Of a stretch of 64,000 nucleotides of DNA, positions 45,291 to 57,640 are shown in pieces. A program made the position numbers and the translations under genes. This DNA is from Podocnemis expansa (Eukaryota; Chordata; Testudines; Podocnemididae): positions 13,307,403 through 13,371,402 of the forward strand of contig ML681981.1 in assembly GCA_007922195.1 (NCBI GenBank), in the 5' to 3' direction. How positions within the stretch are numbered: the stretch's first letter is position 1; every line of letters starts with the position of its first letter. The notes beneath the pieces are model-generated. The model was not told the DNA's origin, ran no database searches, and saw nothing but the letters and a program-made list of their open reading frames with translations.

Positions 45291-45406
45291 GACGGTCGAT
45301 CCTCCAAAATAAGAGCAGTAGTTGAAAGTGGTTCAAATTCAAAGTTTTTACGTCTTGTTGACTGGGGTGGAGGTTTACATGTTCTTCCTGTCCGTGCTTC
45401 ATATTC
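45291..45406 (-). CDS. TBC1D12: TBC1D12 exon ([11 protein letters not shown]...)
   Basis: The 116-nt exon is entered in phase 0 after the acceptor atttag and leaves in phase 2 before gtaagt. It encodes [20 protein letters not shown] then [18 protein letters not shown] and part of a serine. The segment [18 protein letters not shown] is strongly conserved in TBC1D12 and TBC1D14. In mammals the preceding residues come from a segment encoding SAPGWKLFGKVPPREN, which I could not find to the right in this window. Confidence 0.95.
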
Positions 45407-46619
45407 CTAAATAATGTTATTAAAAGAAAACATTAAGAACACCAAATTTCAACCTTTTTTTTTTTTTTTTAATAACTACTGAATTTATATAATGACTCAA
45501 AGGAACTAACATGCTCTGGCTTTAAATGATCTGCAACAATCAGGAAATGCTGCTATTTCAAGACCATTAGGAAGTGAAAAATGATTGAGAATGTTACATT
45601 TCACAAATCATATCTGCCTACAATGAATCAATAATTATTTTTATGTACTGATTCAAATTTGTGTGCAATAGATAAACTATAAAAACTCAAGTGTCAATGC
45701 ACTTCCTTAATTGCAGCCCAAAAATTCTGCTGAAGCAGTTACATGAAGAATTATGAAAATTACTAAATAAGATAATTTTCTAGTTTCTTTTTTTCAAAAT
45801 TTTCCTTTTCCCTTTTAATTGCTGATGCTGTCTGCATAATGTTGCTCTTGCTCTTTATGCCTTCCTTTCCCCAACAGCCTTTTGAATGAGGATATATTCT
45901 TGCTCAAATTTAACTAAACATGGTAGTACCTTTCAAGATTCTTCTCTGTGAAAGCATTCAGTTCAAATCCAAATGACTTATCTTAAACATTCTCTTTCTG
46001 CAGAAAGACAAAACTAAATACCAGCTTCTCTTTAATTCAGTTTCTTTCACATACTGAAGTTTAACAAAAACAGAACACAGAGGGATGAGTTTGTTTTCAA
46101 GGACAAGAAAAGCTTTAGAGCATTGGAACCAACTGCTAAAAACAGGCCTGTTCTTAGGCTGAGCCAAAGAACTTTGCCCAAACTCATGAGTAAGTTTAAA
46201 AAATAAGTTTATTCCTATATGTATTCCTGCATGCTGTCCAGTGCTTTCAGAAGTAAAACAGACATTTGATACTGAAGTTATTGAACCAAAAGGATCTGTA
46301 TCTGTTTCCTACAAAAACATTAACCAGCATGAAAATTTTTATTTAGAAATAAATAGAAAAATGCTAAGTGATAAGCTGCTAATTAGGCAGTTGTATCTAT
46401 ATGGTCAAGCACAGCAGTTTGTTCCAGAAATTGTTCCCACTTACATTTCACATATGTGTAATAGCTTTTTGTTTACAACTTTTCACAATTAATTATTTAT
46501 ACGCAGGAATAAAAAGACACTAACTTCAACTATATATTCAGTTCATACAGAAAACATTCAAGAAAATTATGGAAAAGAAGATGACTGGAATTCTTGAGTT
46601 TCGTTACATGTCTACAAAA

Positions 46620-47345
46620 GATTTCAGTATACAATAGTGAAACACAATGGAAGACATCTGGGCCACATGCTATGTACCACTATATAGGGCACTACCAGCC
46701 TCCCTCCCTTTCAGTTCTTTCTTGCCAGAACTCAAAGGAGGGTGGGTTTGAGATGTGCTCATGTCCATTCACAACAGCCAGTTGCAAAAGTCAGTAACTA
46801 TTCTCTCAAGCGCCTGCTCAAGTCCTTTCCACATTAGGAAACTCACCAGCTGTTTCTTTAGAGTCGGTGAGGAGTTTACGGACACGCTGTCAGCAATACC
46901 ACCTTTTCAAAGCTAGCATCATCTCAGGCTTGCCGAGCAATGGTGTAATGAGTCATGAAGGTATGGACCACTGGATATGCCTTAACTGATGCCAAGGCTA
47001 ACCCTTGTTGATTTAGGTGGAGCAGCTAATCTAAAATGGCTTGCTTGAACAATTTAGTTGGGGGAGATACAAGACACCCAGCAGGTGAAGCATTTCCACT
47101 TGGCTAGGTACTGGTCTGGTGGAAGGTTTTCTGTTCCCAACAGGACCTGCAGAACTTGTGAGGAGCAGGTTCATACTTCTAGGCTTAACCATGGAGCATC
47201 CACACTGTCAGGTGCAGGGAGGCTAGCCTGGGATGAAGGAGTCAGACATGGTCCTGTAAGATAAGTTCCACTTGGTTGGGAATACCCACAGGGAAGCTGT
47301 GACCCATCTGGGCCTAGAGTAACCACCTAAAATTGCCATGGTCAG
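46620..47345 (-). mobile_element. DIRS fragment C (tyrosine-recombinase end)
   Basis: The sequence at 46.68-46.80 kb (TTTCAGTTCTTTCTTGCCAG ... GTCAGTAACTATTC) resembles the fold-back terminus of DIRS A at 31.23-31.37 kb. The following 500 bases contain words shared with its YR region (CATCATCTCAGGCTTG, AATGGTGTAATGAGTCATGA). The internal part near 47.1-47.2 kb (TTTCTGTTCCCAACAGGACC) fits the DIRS YR N-terminal region. It is a decayed 3' fragment on the minus strand. Confidence 0.55.
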
Positions 47346-47816
47346 GGTAGACTACAAAAGAAAAGCAGATTCTCCCAAATTAGAGACTAATACTGCAGTA
47401 AATTCATGAGTCCAACAGTTCTTCTGATTCCCCACACCGGTTATCAAGAAGTTAAAACAAAAAAATATACAGCCCCCTTTACTCCATTTCAGCCTCAAGC
47501 TCCAATCAGCCACTAAGTTATTTAAAGCTCTGTTCCCTTTACCAAACTATTCTCCTGACTCCAACAGGTCAGCCACATTGTCAGATCAACACAAGTTGGC
47601 ATCTTACCTAAGATACCATTCTGTCAACCAATCCTTTATTATAACAGGAAAGAAACAAGGCAAGAGGTGGTATATGATTAAAACAATCAAATAAATAAAA
47701 AATTATTTGAAAATCCATGTAGTTCAGGTTTTCAGTAGAACTGTAGAGTTTCCAGGCCTGTATAGTCCCTCTGGTTACATCCAGTACCTCCTGTCTGACA
47801 GCTTCAGTCACACATG

Positions 47817-48015
47817 TTTCAGAGGGGTAGCTGTCTTAGTCTGTTTATAGCAAAGCAGCCAAAGTCCTGTGGCAACAGATTTCTTCAAGCATAAGCTTTT
47901 GTGGGCTGCAACCCAGACGCATCTGACAAAGTGGGTTGCAGCCCACAAAATCTTATGCTCGAAGAAATCTGTTGGTCTATAAGGCACCACAGGACTCTCG
48001 CTGCTTTTGCTAGTC
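47817..48015. repeat. Fold-back repeat with hammerhead-like core (copy 4)
   Basis: Core arms 47873-47915 and 47932-47974 are inverted copies with about three mismatches over 43 nt and a 16-nt loop. Outer blocks (AGTCCTGTGG left, CCACAGGACT right) extend the palindrome. The plus-strand unit reads CATCTGACAAA, GTGGG, loop, CCCAC, AAAATC, so both conserved hammerhead boxes have decayed. It begins with the family head AGAGGGGTAGCTGTCTTAGT. Confidence 0.75.
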
Positions 48016-51000
48016 TCAGATGTGTTGACCCAGAAGTAGGAAACAGGAATGAAGACTGAAGACAGTATGGCTGTGGTGCAGCTGCCTTTGACAGAGGATT
48101 GTCATGTGACTTGTTCCAAAGGCAAGCCCTCAGCACATCGCATTGGAAAGCCTCAGAGAGAGTCCCCTGTCCATAGGCTATGTTCTTACATGTCCTGGTG
48201 AATCATAAGGAATAGCCTTGGCTTCTCTCCCTGGGCCCACTGTACCTGTGAGTTTCCTTGATGGGCCACTGATCAGGCTTACTGCTGCTGCCACCCTATC
48301 TAGGATGTTGCCCAGAAACACAGCACCATACAGATATGCTATAGATATTTATAACCCACATTACAGATGACATACACGTAAACATGATTTCTGCAAATTA
48401 TAGCCTTTCTAATGGAACTTGACATGACATATCTTACAAATTATTGTAATTTTGCAATACTGATATCAAATATTATTCTAAAAGGTCACCTAATACAGAC
48501 AATGTCTCATACCCCCCCATGCAAACCTGATTTTGAAAGGGGAATCCTTAGACACTGCTGAAGGCCTTATAGGAATTTTCCATTCTCGGTTTTTCATTAT
48601 TACACACGTGGCATAGTTTTACAGTTGGCATTATGAACAAATTCCTAGAGTTAACATTAGCATTAAAATCATGTTTGGTTAGAAGAGGCTTTTCTTTAAG
48701 GTTCATTATGAAGGTAACAATGTTACTTAAGGTTATTTTATTAAAAAGAAAATCTCATACAATACCACAGGTTCAGTAAACTTAATAGCGAATTGGACCT
48801 GCTTATGCAGTATAAACTTAAAAAGGTCTTATGCAGTCTTGCTAGCATGTCCTCTGATTTACGCTCCCCAGCCCTTTAGGCAGGTAACTTGCATCAATAC
48901 ACAACAGCTAGTTCACTAATTTTTAAACTTTCAACTATTACCAACTCCCAAACTGGACTCAGTTTTAAAGTGATATGAATCCTTTTCATCCCCATTAAAA
49001 ATGGAGTTTTGAAGTCCTTTCCCTACCAATCTGTTTCCACATGGAACCAGATATATCTGAGTTCAGAAAGGCCAGGTGTACACTGGCCACAGAATCCAGT
49101 GACAGTTGAAGGGAGATATACAAGCTACATAAAATAAGTTGCACATCTCCCTAACACCTATTGAACACAGCACCCCCACTGCACTTAGCTGAAGGGAAAC
49201 TGTGGTAGCTCAGATGGGGAGGCTCCCTCCATGGGCAGGTTATTAAACCCAACAGACACTGGCTCAGAAAAATCTCCTTCCTGGATTTTAGTTGAATCCA
49301 GAACCACCTCTAGTACAACCCATAACTCCTCAACCAACATAAGCCAAGAGGTATTTTCTTCCTACTCCGAGAGAACACTGGACACAAACTCTTCCCCAGC
49401 AGACAAACTGCTATTTTCTACAACCCCAAGGGTAGACACATGCTCTGACATGCTGGCTAAACACAGGAATATGCACCACTCTTTTCACAAATTTCACTGT
49501 TGATTACCAGTACCACAGAAGGTTCACATTAGTACTCTCTCTGGAACCGGCTGACATTAACATTAAAATGACTTTAACCTGGTTAGCTATATTTACCATA
49601 TGGCTATTAAACATATCAAAATTGTTATAAATGGGATAGATTCTCTCCAAACCTCTGCTGTTGAGGGGAGCTGGACTCAAAATTAAAAACTAAGTGACAC
49701 TCTACCTTTAATCAAGTCACCATGGAAAACAGTTGAGAACAAAAATCATTAGTTGGATAACACGTTAAACAAAACAAGCTCTGTATGTAAACATTTTTAC
49801 TATGATAATTTTATAAAGAGACTGTCGCTCAAGATAATGATGGTCATTTGTCGATTATCCTCACATAAGCGTAAACAATCATTTAACAAGTCTAATATTT
49901 TACCAAATTGAAGTAAAATCAGATTGACTTTTTTTTCCTAGAGAAAAAGAACACAGTTTTCCCATCATCTAAGAACGATGAAGAAACAGTTTCTTATTAC
50001 TGTTGTGTCTAAAGGCTACCTACAGGTTTATCTTTCCTGGTGAAAGGAGGTGAGAACAATATCGTGATGACAGACACTGGAGATCATTCACCTGAAGCTA
50101 AGCCTCAGGAGTAGCAAGTTAAAACCGAATATAAATTAAAAAAAAACTAAGGCACAATTATATAGCCACTTGTAGGGAAAAACAGTATAAATACTCATCT
50201 TGTTCCTATATGTAGTCAACAATAAATCTTCAAGATGATTGCTCACTTGACTTAGCTTATGTGATCTTCCTGTAATCAAGCCTGAAAAAGTGCTCTAGTA
50301 TAGAATTTACATATAAACCAAAGCTTTGCATTTGAATATTTTATTTTGGGAGAACTGATAAGTAAGAAAAATATTTAGAAATTAAGATTTAAAGTGTCCT
50401 TATTTTTCTGTTTATAGTTGGTCATATAACTGCATAGATTTGAATTACACACCTGTTGAAAGTTACTTTAAGCTTTAAATGGTTTTCAAGCCTGAAATAA
50501 TACAGGTACTAAAAAATCTCATTTGGACACTTTTTTGCTACTTAACAGTTTTGTTTTGAATGTTGTTATAAGCATACGTCCTCTTTATGCAGTGTTTTAT
50601 ATAGTATTTCATTAACAGACCAAACTATCACACTAAGGTTTGCAACCAATATTCCTATAATGTCATTTATCTCAAGACATTTGTTTCTGCTTTCATATTT
50701 CACATTTAAAGAAGGAAGCAAGCCCATCTGGTAAATGAAAGCAAGGTAAATAGTGTAAGTTTCCAGAGCAGGACAACCCAGGGAAAGCTGGAAATTTGAG
50801 ATCACCATGCACTCAACTGCCTTTCCCTCACTATCAAAAAGCCCAGCAAATTAGCAAAAACCCAAAACACAAATGTAGTCAGTTTTGCATACTTTGGAAT
50901 ATTTTATAAAGATAGCGTGTGTGACATTGGCAGATTCAATACCAGTTCATGCCAGGTCAGCTATACCTCACTGAACATTAACAACTGCACAGCTGGAAAC

Positions 51001-51119
51001 TAGTCCAGCCTACCTGAGTGGTAGTATTGTTAATATAGATGTTATGTTGATAACAATGTGTTCAGATGTGATGAAATGCTTCACAGGGATGCCAAGTGTA
51101 CTGATCTCACTTTACAACA

Positions 51120-51790
51120 GAGCTATAGGAATTGTAACTTACAGTGTTTGCACTGCAAACCTCAGTAATTGCGTAACTCGCCAAACAAGAAAGAAGAATT
51201 GACTAACGTAAAGTGCTGGTCTTGCACGCAAGAATGCCAACTGAAACCAAAAGGGGCCACTGTGAAACAACAAATGAACAAAGAATTTGTTGACAGCCCC
51301 TGCTCCAAAGAGGAGACAGGCATGGACACTTGCTTCCCCAAAGTTCAAACTGATGGGACAAGTAAAAATGTCTCACCAGAAGGAACTGAATTATTATCCT
51401 CCTGGGAATTTGGAGAACACTTCTAAACATAAGCAAGGGACCCCCAAGCTACTTAACCTAAAGCTTTAAGATAGCCCAAAAGGAAGCAGGTTAGCTCTAA
51501 AACTCACGAATTACAGCAGCTTCCATTACCTTCTGAAAACTAAGACAGTAACACATTTGTGAGTATGTTTATGTGCTTCAACCCTGTACACAAAACATTT
51601 TTTCTTCTTGGTTAATAAATCTTTAATTACAGAAATGGCTACAAGCACCGCCTTTATTGAAAGATCTAAAGCACAAATGACCTGGAATAAGTGACTGGCC
51701 CTTTGGGACTGGGTATAATCTAAATATTGTGAATTTTGGTGCAAGCGCCCATCTATCACAAAGGCACACTTGTCTGTGTGGCCAGATACC
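51120..51790 (+). repeat. Possible LTR-like dispersed repeat
   Basis: The segment contains ATTATCCTCCTGGGAATTTG, then TTGGTTAATAAATC with an AATAAA near 51616, then TGACTGGCCCTTTGGGACTG. From memory these words occur in that order in a repeat common in turtle sequence that behaves like an old LTR. No flanking internal region or clear TG...CA ends are visible, so classification is tentative and limits are approximate. Confidence 0.35.
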
Positions 51791-53489
51791 CTCAAATGCT
51801 CTGATCAGGCTGTGACTCCATACTAAGGCTGCTATAGGCTTGAAGAGTTCACACTTGAATCTTGGTCAATGAAATCTAATTACAGAACACACAACTAGTT
51901 TGAGGTTTGTGCCCTGAACATGGCACTCAAAGTCATGAGGCAGTCTAGTCAGCTTGACAGCAGATTCACTTAAAGATCATTCAGAAAAAGCTAGGTCAAT
52001 CCAGTCATCTACTAGCTGTATTTTGCATGATGCCTGTGATTAATCTCAGAGCTCAGGTCTTTTTCATCCTAGATTAGAGGAACTGTGCATTATATCAAGA
52101 ACTGGAAGAACAGCAGCAAACACTGAGGACTCTGAACAAAAAGATTTTTCCTGCATAAAGATCTTTCATAAGAGTTCAGAAAGTGTCTAATTTGGTACAA
52201 CCAACAGCATATTACAGTCTTCATGAAAGACAATTTACTGGAACTCAGCTTGTTCCCATCAACACAGCCTTCTTATGCAACCAGTGCACGTTATTTAATT
52301 TCTCCTCACTTTCTGTTCCTCATCTATTTCCCCCTTTCAAAGTGGAATTTCAAACAAGTTTATTAATGTCTGAAGTGATTATCTGTACCTTAGAAAAACG
52401 TACAATTAAAATATGTGCAGTGTTTCTTTCCTCCAAGAACAGACTGGGTCAAAATTTAATAGTAAGCAATTACAGCAAAGCTAATGCTCTCAGAAATTTT
52501 AAAACACAGTACAGTAGTCTATAGGGTAGATAGCAACATTACACTTGACCAGGTTTTGGTTACCAGGGGGTGCTGGACAACAAGCTATAAAGTACCACTT
52601 GTAGAATATTTTATCTACTCAAAAGTTAACAAGTCATACTTATTAAATGCTTGCTGTAGACAACCATTTATTAAAAAATCAATGTTATTTTCTTTCCCCT
52701 GCCAAGTCTGTTACAAAATAAAAGATTTTAAAAAAAGAAAGCTTTTAAAAGCCCCTCCTGCTGCACTTCAGTGCAGGTGCTGGTTCCATGACTGAATTTA
52801 GTACTAAGGACTGAGTGCAAAGCTAGCCATCTAGCCTTATAAAAACATCTCATCAGCATAAAATAGGAACCAGGCTATCATTTTGTAAGACTATGACTGA
52901 TCAGTAAAGAATGCTGCCTGCCAACTCCTCCTCTGCTGCATGAAAGTTGCTATTGAAAGCCAGAGTCCCAGAAAGGTTTGATGCTGGCAGTTAAGAAAAC
53001 CCTTAAAAATGAAAGAACTGTTTGCTGACGTTTGAGGGAAAAGGCACTCCCCTCCCCCTTGACCAGTGGAAACATGGACTCATTGTCAGTACACCTCAAG
53101 AGAGATCTGACTAACAACTGAAGAGGAGGATTTACTCTCTTTTGCAGGGAAAACCCCTCTCGTGTGTGGTGCTAAACAAGATTAAAGGAGCAGGGGAATC
53201 CAAGCTTAGAAAAACACGGACTGGATTCAGGCTCAAGAAATTCCTTGTAGATCAGAGATATTCACACTTAGGATCATTACAGAAGAACGTATGGAATGGC
53301 AACCTTTCCTCAACATCAATTTCAGTGATTCTTAAAAGGCATTTTGACAACCTGCACCAACATTCACTGTAGACTACTCTTCAGCCCTATGGAATCCCAG
53401 CTAAAGCTGTTAAGGGCCATAAGATATGAGATGTCAAGAGATGTGAGATGCTCTGTAGGAGTGAACCACCAGACAGTGTAATGTTTAAA

Positions 53490-54345
53490 TGCAGATGCTG
53501 ACACAGAACAGGGATGCATTTTATCTCCATTGTTTGGAACTGCAATAGACTGGATAATGAAGTGTATTAGCCACATGAACACTGGTATAGCATGGATAAT
53601 GGAAAATGCCAAGATGACAGGCTTTAACAGGCTTTTCCATTTGTAACCTCTTGCGTACCGAGGGAAATACGCAAGAAGTTATGAACAGAAGAGACAACCT
53701 TGCAAAAGAGTGCACATCAACCAGGGCTCAAAATCAGTTATGCTAAAAATGAACATCCTTGAAACTCTCACATCAAGCAGTAACATAGGAGAAGACAAAA
53801 ATCAAAAGAGTCTAGCCACCTCTCTGGGAAGCATCACATTGGCCAAGAAAGATATCAAAAAAGGAAGCAACATCAAGAATAGGAAACCCATCTGGAATAT
53901 TTACTAATCAGAGTAGGAAAACCAAAAGATAAGTGAGAATTTTCAATTCAAATGTGTTTTCAGTGTTACCATAAGGCTGCAAGAGCTTGTGTCTACTAAA
54001 TTGTTGAAAAAAACGATAGCTTTCAAATAAGCATCAACAAAAGACTCTGCGCAATAAATGGAAAACTTCATTACCAACTAAAATTCAAGAACTCAACCAG
54101 TAGCTTGTCTCCATCAGAACATGAAAGAAGCACTGGACATATCTGGGGCTGGTACTCCAGATGCCAATGCACAAAACTCTCACATGAAGCTATCATGTGA
54201 ATACCAACTGGTGTCAGGTAACAAAAAGGTGCCTAAAACAAGCCTTTAAAAGAACTCCTAGCTGGGAGGACACAATAGTCAACCTCAACCCCATACAATG
54301 ACGGAAGATGCACCAGGAAATGAAAGAGGAATGAAAGGCTAGTTT
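53490..54345 (+). mobile_element. Ancient non-LTR retrotransposon (LINE) remnant
   Basis: A plus-strand frame at 53.51-53.64 kb encodes EQGCILSPLFGTAIDWIMKC then ISHMNTGIAWIMENAKMTGF. This resembles the (R)QGCxLSPxLF motif of non-LTR reverse transcriptases. Later broken frames give LGSITLAKKDIKKGSNIKNR and HMKEALDISG-like pieces in the expected C-terminal order. There are many stops and no 3' end signature. The clade is not assigned, but it is not the CR1 type seen elsewhere in the window. Confidence 0.5.
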
Positions 54346-54999
54346 CTACCCTGTGCATCAACACTGCCAAGGGATGGATGTAATAATACTATTCGGTGAA
54401 GAAACATCAGGGCAATAATCCTCAAGGAGACTGACTGAATTTAACATCTCCATAATAAGAGGGGAGTAAACTCCAAGTTACTTCACCTCAAAGAATTCCA
54501 TCAACTCATGTGTTTGCCACCTAAATAAAAACATACCATTAAGCAGGGGAACACCACCAGCAGACACCAGTCTGAACAAAATGCTATTTCCCCTTTCAGT
54601 CCACCAGATAACACAGCCTCTCCCAGTGTTGCTTGGCCAATTCACCATTAGCAAAAAAGATACATGGGAAAGTAGTTATAACAGAGAAAGCCACTGAAGG
54701 ACCATGCCAAAGTCCCATTCTTCCTCTTTCTCTATGAAAAAGATGATTCAGACTTAATACAGTTTAAGAGAAATTTCACAAAATAAGCAAATACTTGGTC
54801 TGCCATAGTGCTAGAGAATTTAAAAGAACCTACAAATGTCACAAATTCTTGGCAGACACTTAAAAACTGAGTAAAATCTAAGTTTTAAAGAACTGAAAGA
54901 TCATTCATTCAACACAAACTTAGGTCCATAATAGTAGAAACTGACAGTTATGACACTAGAACACCCATTTAATTCACCAATTTTTATTGCAAACAGTTC

Positions 55000-55165
55000 C
55001 AAAGGGGTAGCAGTGTCAATCTAGTTCAGCAAAAAACAAACAAATGAACAAGCAAACCAAGGAGTTCTGTGGCACTTTTAAAGACTAACATTTATTTCTC
55101 ACATTAGTTTTCCTGGGAGGAAATCCCATTTCATCAGATGCTTGAAAACTGAGAACTTACAGCAT
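55000..55165 (-). repeat. Hammerhead-like repeat, single arm (copy 5)
   Basis: The unit begins CAAAGGGGTAGCAGTGTCAA on the plus strand and contains TCTGTGGCACTTTTAAAGAC. Read on the minus strand it gives CATCTGATGAA, ATGGG, a loop, CCCAG, GAAA, ACTAATG. This is one of the few copies that keeps both CTGATGA and GAAA. Stem II pairing is four or five base pairs. Only one arm is evident. Confidence 0.65.
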
Positions 55166-56691
55166 GTGAGGAAAATAAATGCAGGGGAGTGCAAGTCAGA
55201 GGATCAGGTCAGACTGTATGAATTAGTATAAGACCTTATCTGTTGATATATATAACAATCAGAGGTATTCAGCTGAAAATAGGAGGGAACTTAGAGAAAA
55301 GGGTTTTTTTTTCTTTTTAAGGGTAACTGCATTATACAGCTACTTTGTTTGAACGAACAGAGCTATGCTATTGCTTAAGTTACAACTGACTGTCTAAATG
55401 AGTTCATACGGTTCTTCTTGTGCCTTAGCTTGGCAAAAAAAAAGTTATAAGACTGACTGCAGACTAAACTGGAAAGGTAATGCCACATTTTATAGCAATT
55501 TCAGATACTGTTACCACACGAATGGGTGCAAGACAGGAAATATATTTTTTGTTTGTTTTTTTTTTTTATAAACAAACTATTTGGGAATATATTTTTCTAT
55601 ACAAATTTTCTTAGAAGCTACTACTTTGTGTAACGCCTACTGCAGCGAAAGAGAAGCTGGAATTTATATTAATGGTAAAACTCTATACATCTGTGAGTAT
55701 AATAAATTGAAAGTCTACTCTGAAGGGCCTAGAAGTTAGATGGTATTCCATCTTTCAGACCATGTAAAGCTTCAAGAGACCTCTCTTACTGCTGTCTTGG
55801 CTTATCAACTTATGTACAAGCAGGATTCCAGTTTTAACAAAATGGTAAAAAGAACTTACAGCATCTGTCTAGAGTTATCAGTGGCAATGATGCAAACAGC
55901 ACCATGGAAAATAACTGAAGACAGCTTACATTTCATGTTAGTGCAAGTAGTCTTCAAATGGCATACAAATGACATTCAGAGATACTGGTTACCAAATAAA
56001 TTCTCTAACTTCGCATAGGAAAGATGCTGCTAGCTGTGTACAGACATTCAGTGTCCTATTAACTACATAATCAGCAAGGATGGATCAGGGTAGTACCTAG
56101 AACACTTATCTCTGTAAAAATTGGTTTGACAAAAAAAGTCAGGGTGGAAAGTAAGGTTCTCCCAGAAAAATGTTCTGTCCTTGCATATTCCAGGGCTGCA
56201 CAATCAAGGATTAAATGCTGGCAAAAGTGCTAAGGAGTTGAGATAGCATTGGGTGTGACATGTTGCCATTGCATAAGGAGCAGCTGGATCAAAGGTCCTT
56301 GCAGACAACACTCAAACAAAAAAATATGCAATAAGAAATGGGAGCCAGAGACTTAGAGAGAGACCAAAATTCTATTTTGCGCCTTGCCTCTAAGTAGATG
56401 AAGCCGAAAACATAGCAAAAATTGTACTGTTAGAACTTTTCATTTGACGTTAACCTTCTGTATATCTTCTACTATTTAAATACAAATTAGTTAGTACATT
56501 ACTACTTTTTTTTTTAAACTAATTTTATATCAGTTCTTAAAATTACATTAGTGAGGTCAATGAGTGTGAAATTTACTTGTTGCTAATGGTATTTAATGAC
56601 CGGATGATTTAGTGCCATAACTACTCATGCTACCATGAAAATGTGATGTTCATTCTAATGATTGCTAAACAGTCTCATGCATGGCATAGAA

Positions 56692-56880
56692 CAGGGGTCT
56701 CAAACTCAAATCACCATGAGGGCCGCATGAGGCTTAGTATGGTAGCCCAAGGGCCGCACCAGTGAAGCCTTTCCATACAATGATAGTGCAAATATCGGTA
56801 ATGATTGTGTCACTGCAGGCCACAAGAAATAGCTTTAGTGGCTGCATGCGGCCCATGGGCCGTGTGTTTGAGACCCCCTG
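56692..56880. mobile_element. hAT MITE with perfect 8-bp TSD
   Basis: The 189-bp element has termini CAGGGGTCTCAAACTCAAA and GTGTTTGAGACCCCCTG. The 8-bp duplication GCATAGAA is exact on both sides (56684-56691 and 56881-56888). The interior is GC-richer than its surroundings. It sits only 37 bases beyond the donor side of the candidate exon at 56918-56974. Confidence 0.92.
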
Positions 56881-56917
56881 GCATAGAATGTGACTAGAAA
56901 AATATTAAATTCCATAC

Positions 56918-56974
56918 CCCTGTGTTTAACAGTTTGAGAGCAGATACTGATGCAACACTGCCAGAACTGTCATC
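56918..56974 (-). CDS. TBC1D12: Candidate TBC1D12 57-nt cassette exon
   Basis: The minus strand has a strong-looking acceptor region: a TACTAAG branch-point-like word, a pyrimidine-rich tract TTACTTCTGTTTTTCTC and then ATTAG. The 19-codon open segment DDSSGSVASVSALKLLNTG follows, then a weaker donor gtatgg. It is phase 0 on both sides, so it could be included without disturbing the frame of the exon at 45406. I do not recall a mammalian counterpart. It could be a lineage-specific exon or a fortuitous signal. Confidence 0.4.
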
Positions 56975-57164
56975 CTAATGAGAAAAACAGAAGTAAAGCC
57001 TTAGTAAAATGTTTTTTAAAATCCAAAAACTTAACTCTTCAGTCCTTGAACTGGAAAGACTACTTCAGAACACTCACCTCAGTGAACAAACTGATTATTA
57101 ACACACTGTAAACTCAGGGTTTTATATTGCTATTTCACCTGCCACCTCCAGACATGTTTTAGCA

Positions 57165-57640
57165 GAGATATGTAGGAACACAGGGAACTGCCATACTGGA
57201 TCAGATACAAAGTCCATCCAGTCCAGTATTTGATAATTCAGAGAAAGGAGCAAAAACCCCACAACAAAGTCTCTAAGAATCAAAGTTTGATTTTAACAGA
57301 TCTGAAGCATGAGATTTAATATATTCCTTAAATTTATTGCCACCTATAACTAAATATTCTTTACATCCTTGTGGTGAGTGCCAATCCATTTCCAAATCTT
57401 ACTTTCTTGACCTCAGTGATTTCCTGTGATAGCAAACGCCACTGATTAATACATGAGAAAAAAAGTATTTCCTTACATGAATTTTTAATTTCCCACCTTT
57501 TAATTTCACTGAATTATACACTTCTCATGTGACGACAGAAGAGAAAGTACCAACCTACCTTTTCAATGAAATTTATAATTCCTGTCATTTCTTTAAGGTA
57601 AACCACCTCAACCTTCTAATCTCTGAGGTCTTCAATGTCC
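57165..57640 (-). mobile_element. CR1 LINE 3' fragment
   Basis: The plus strand reads GGGAACTGCCATACTGGATC, the inverse of the CR1 3' end seen at 3.23 kb. It continues through TTTCCTTACATGAATTTTTA and TTTTAATTTCACTGAATTAT in the order found in CR1 tails. The fragment is diverged and non-coding. The orientation is minus, with its 3' end near 57165. Confidence 0.65.

Noticed and set aside
11341..45406. Assignment to the paralogue TBC1D14
   Set aside because: Diagnostic residues ([23 protein letters not shown], the SPALKS tail, [15 protein letters not shown]) match TBC1D12 as I know it and not TBC1D14. The NOC3L neighbour also fits TBC1D12.
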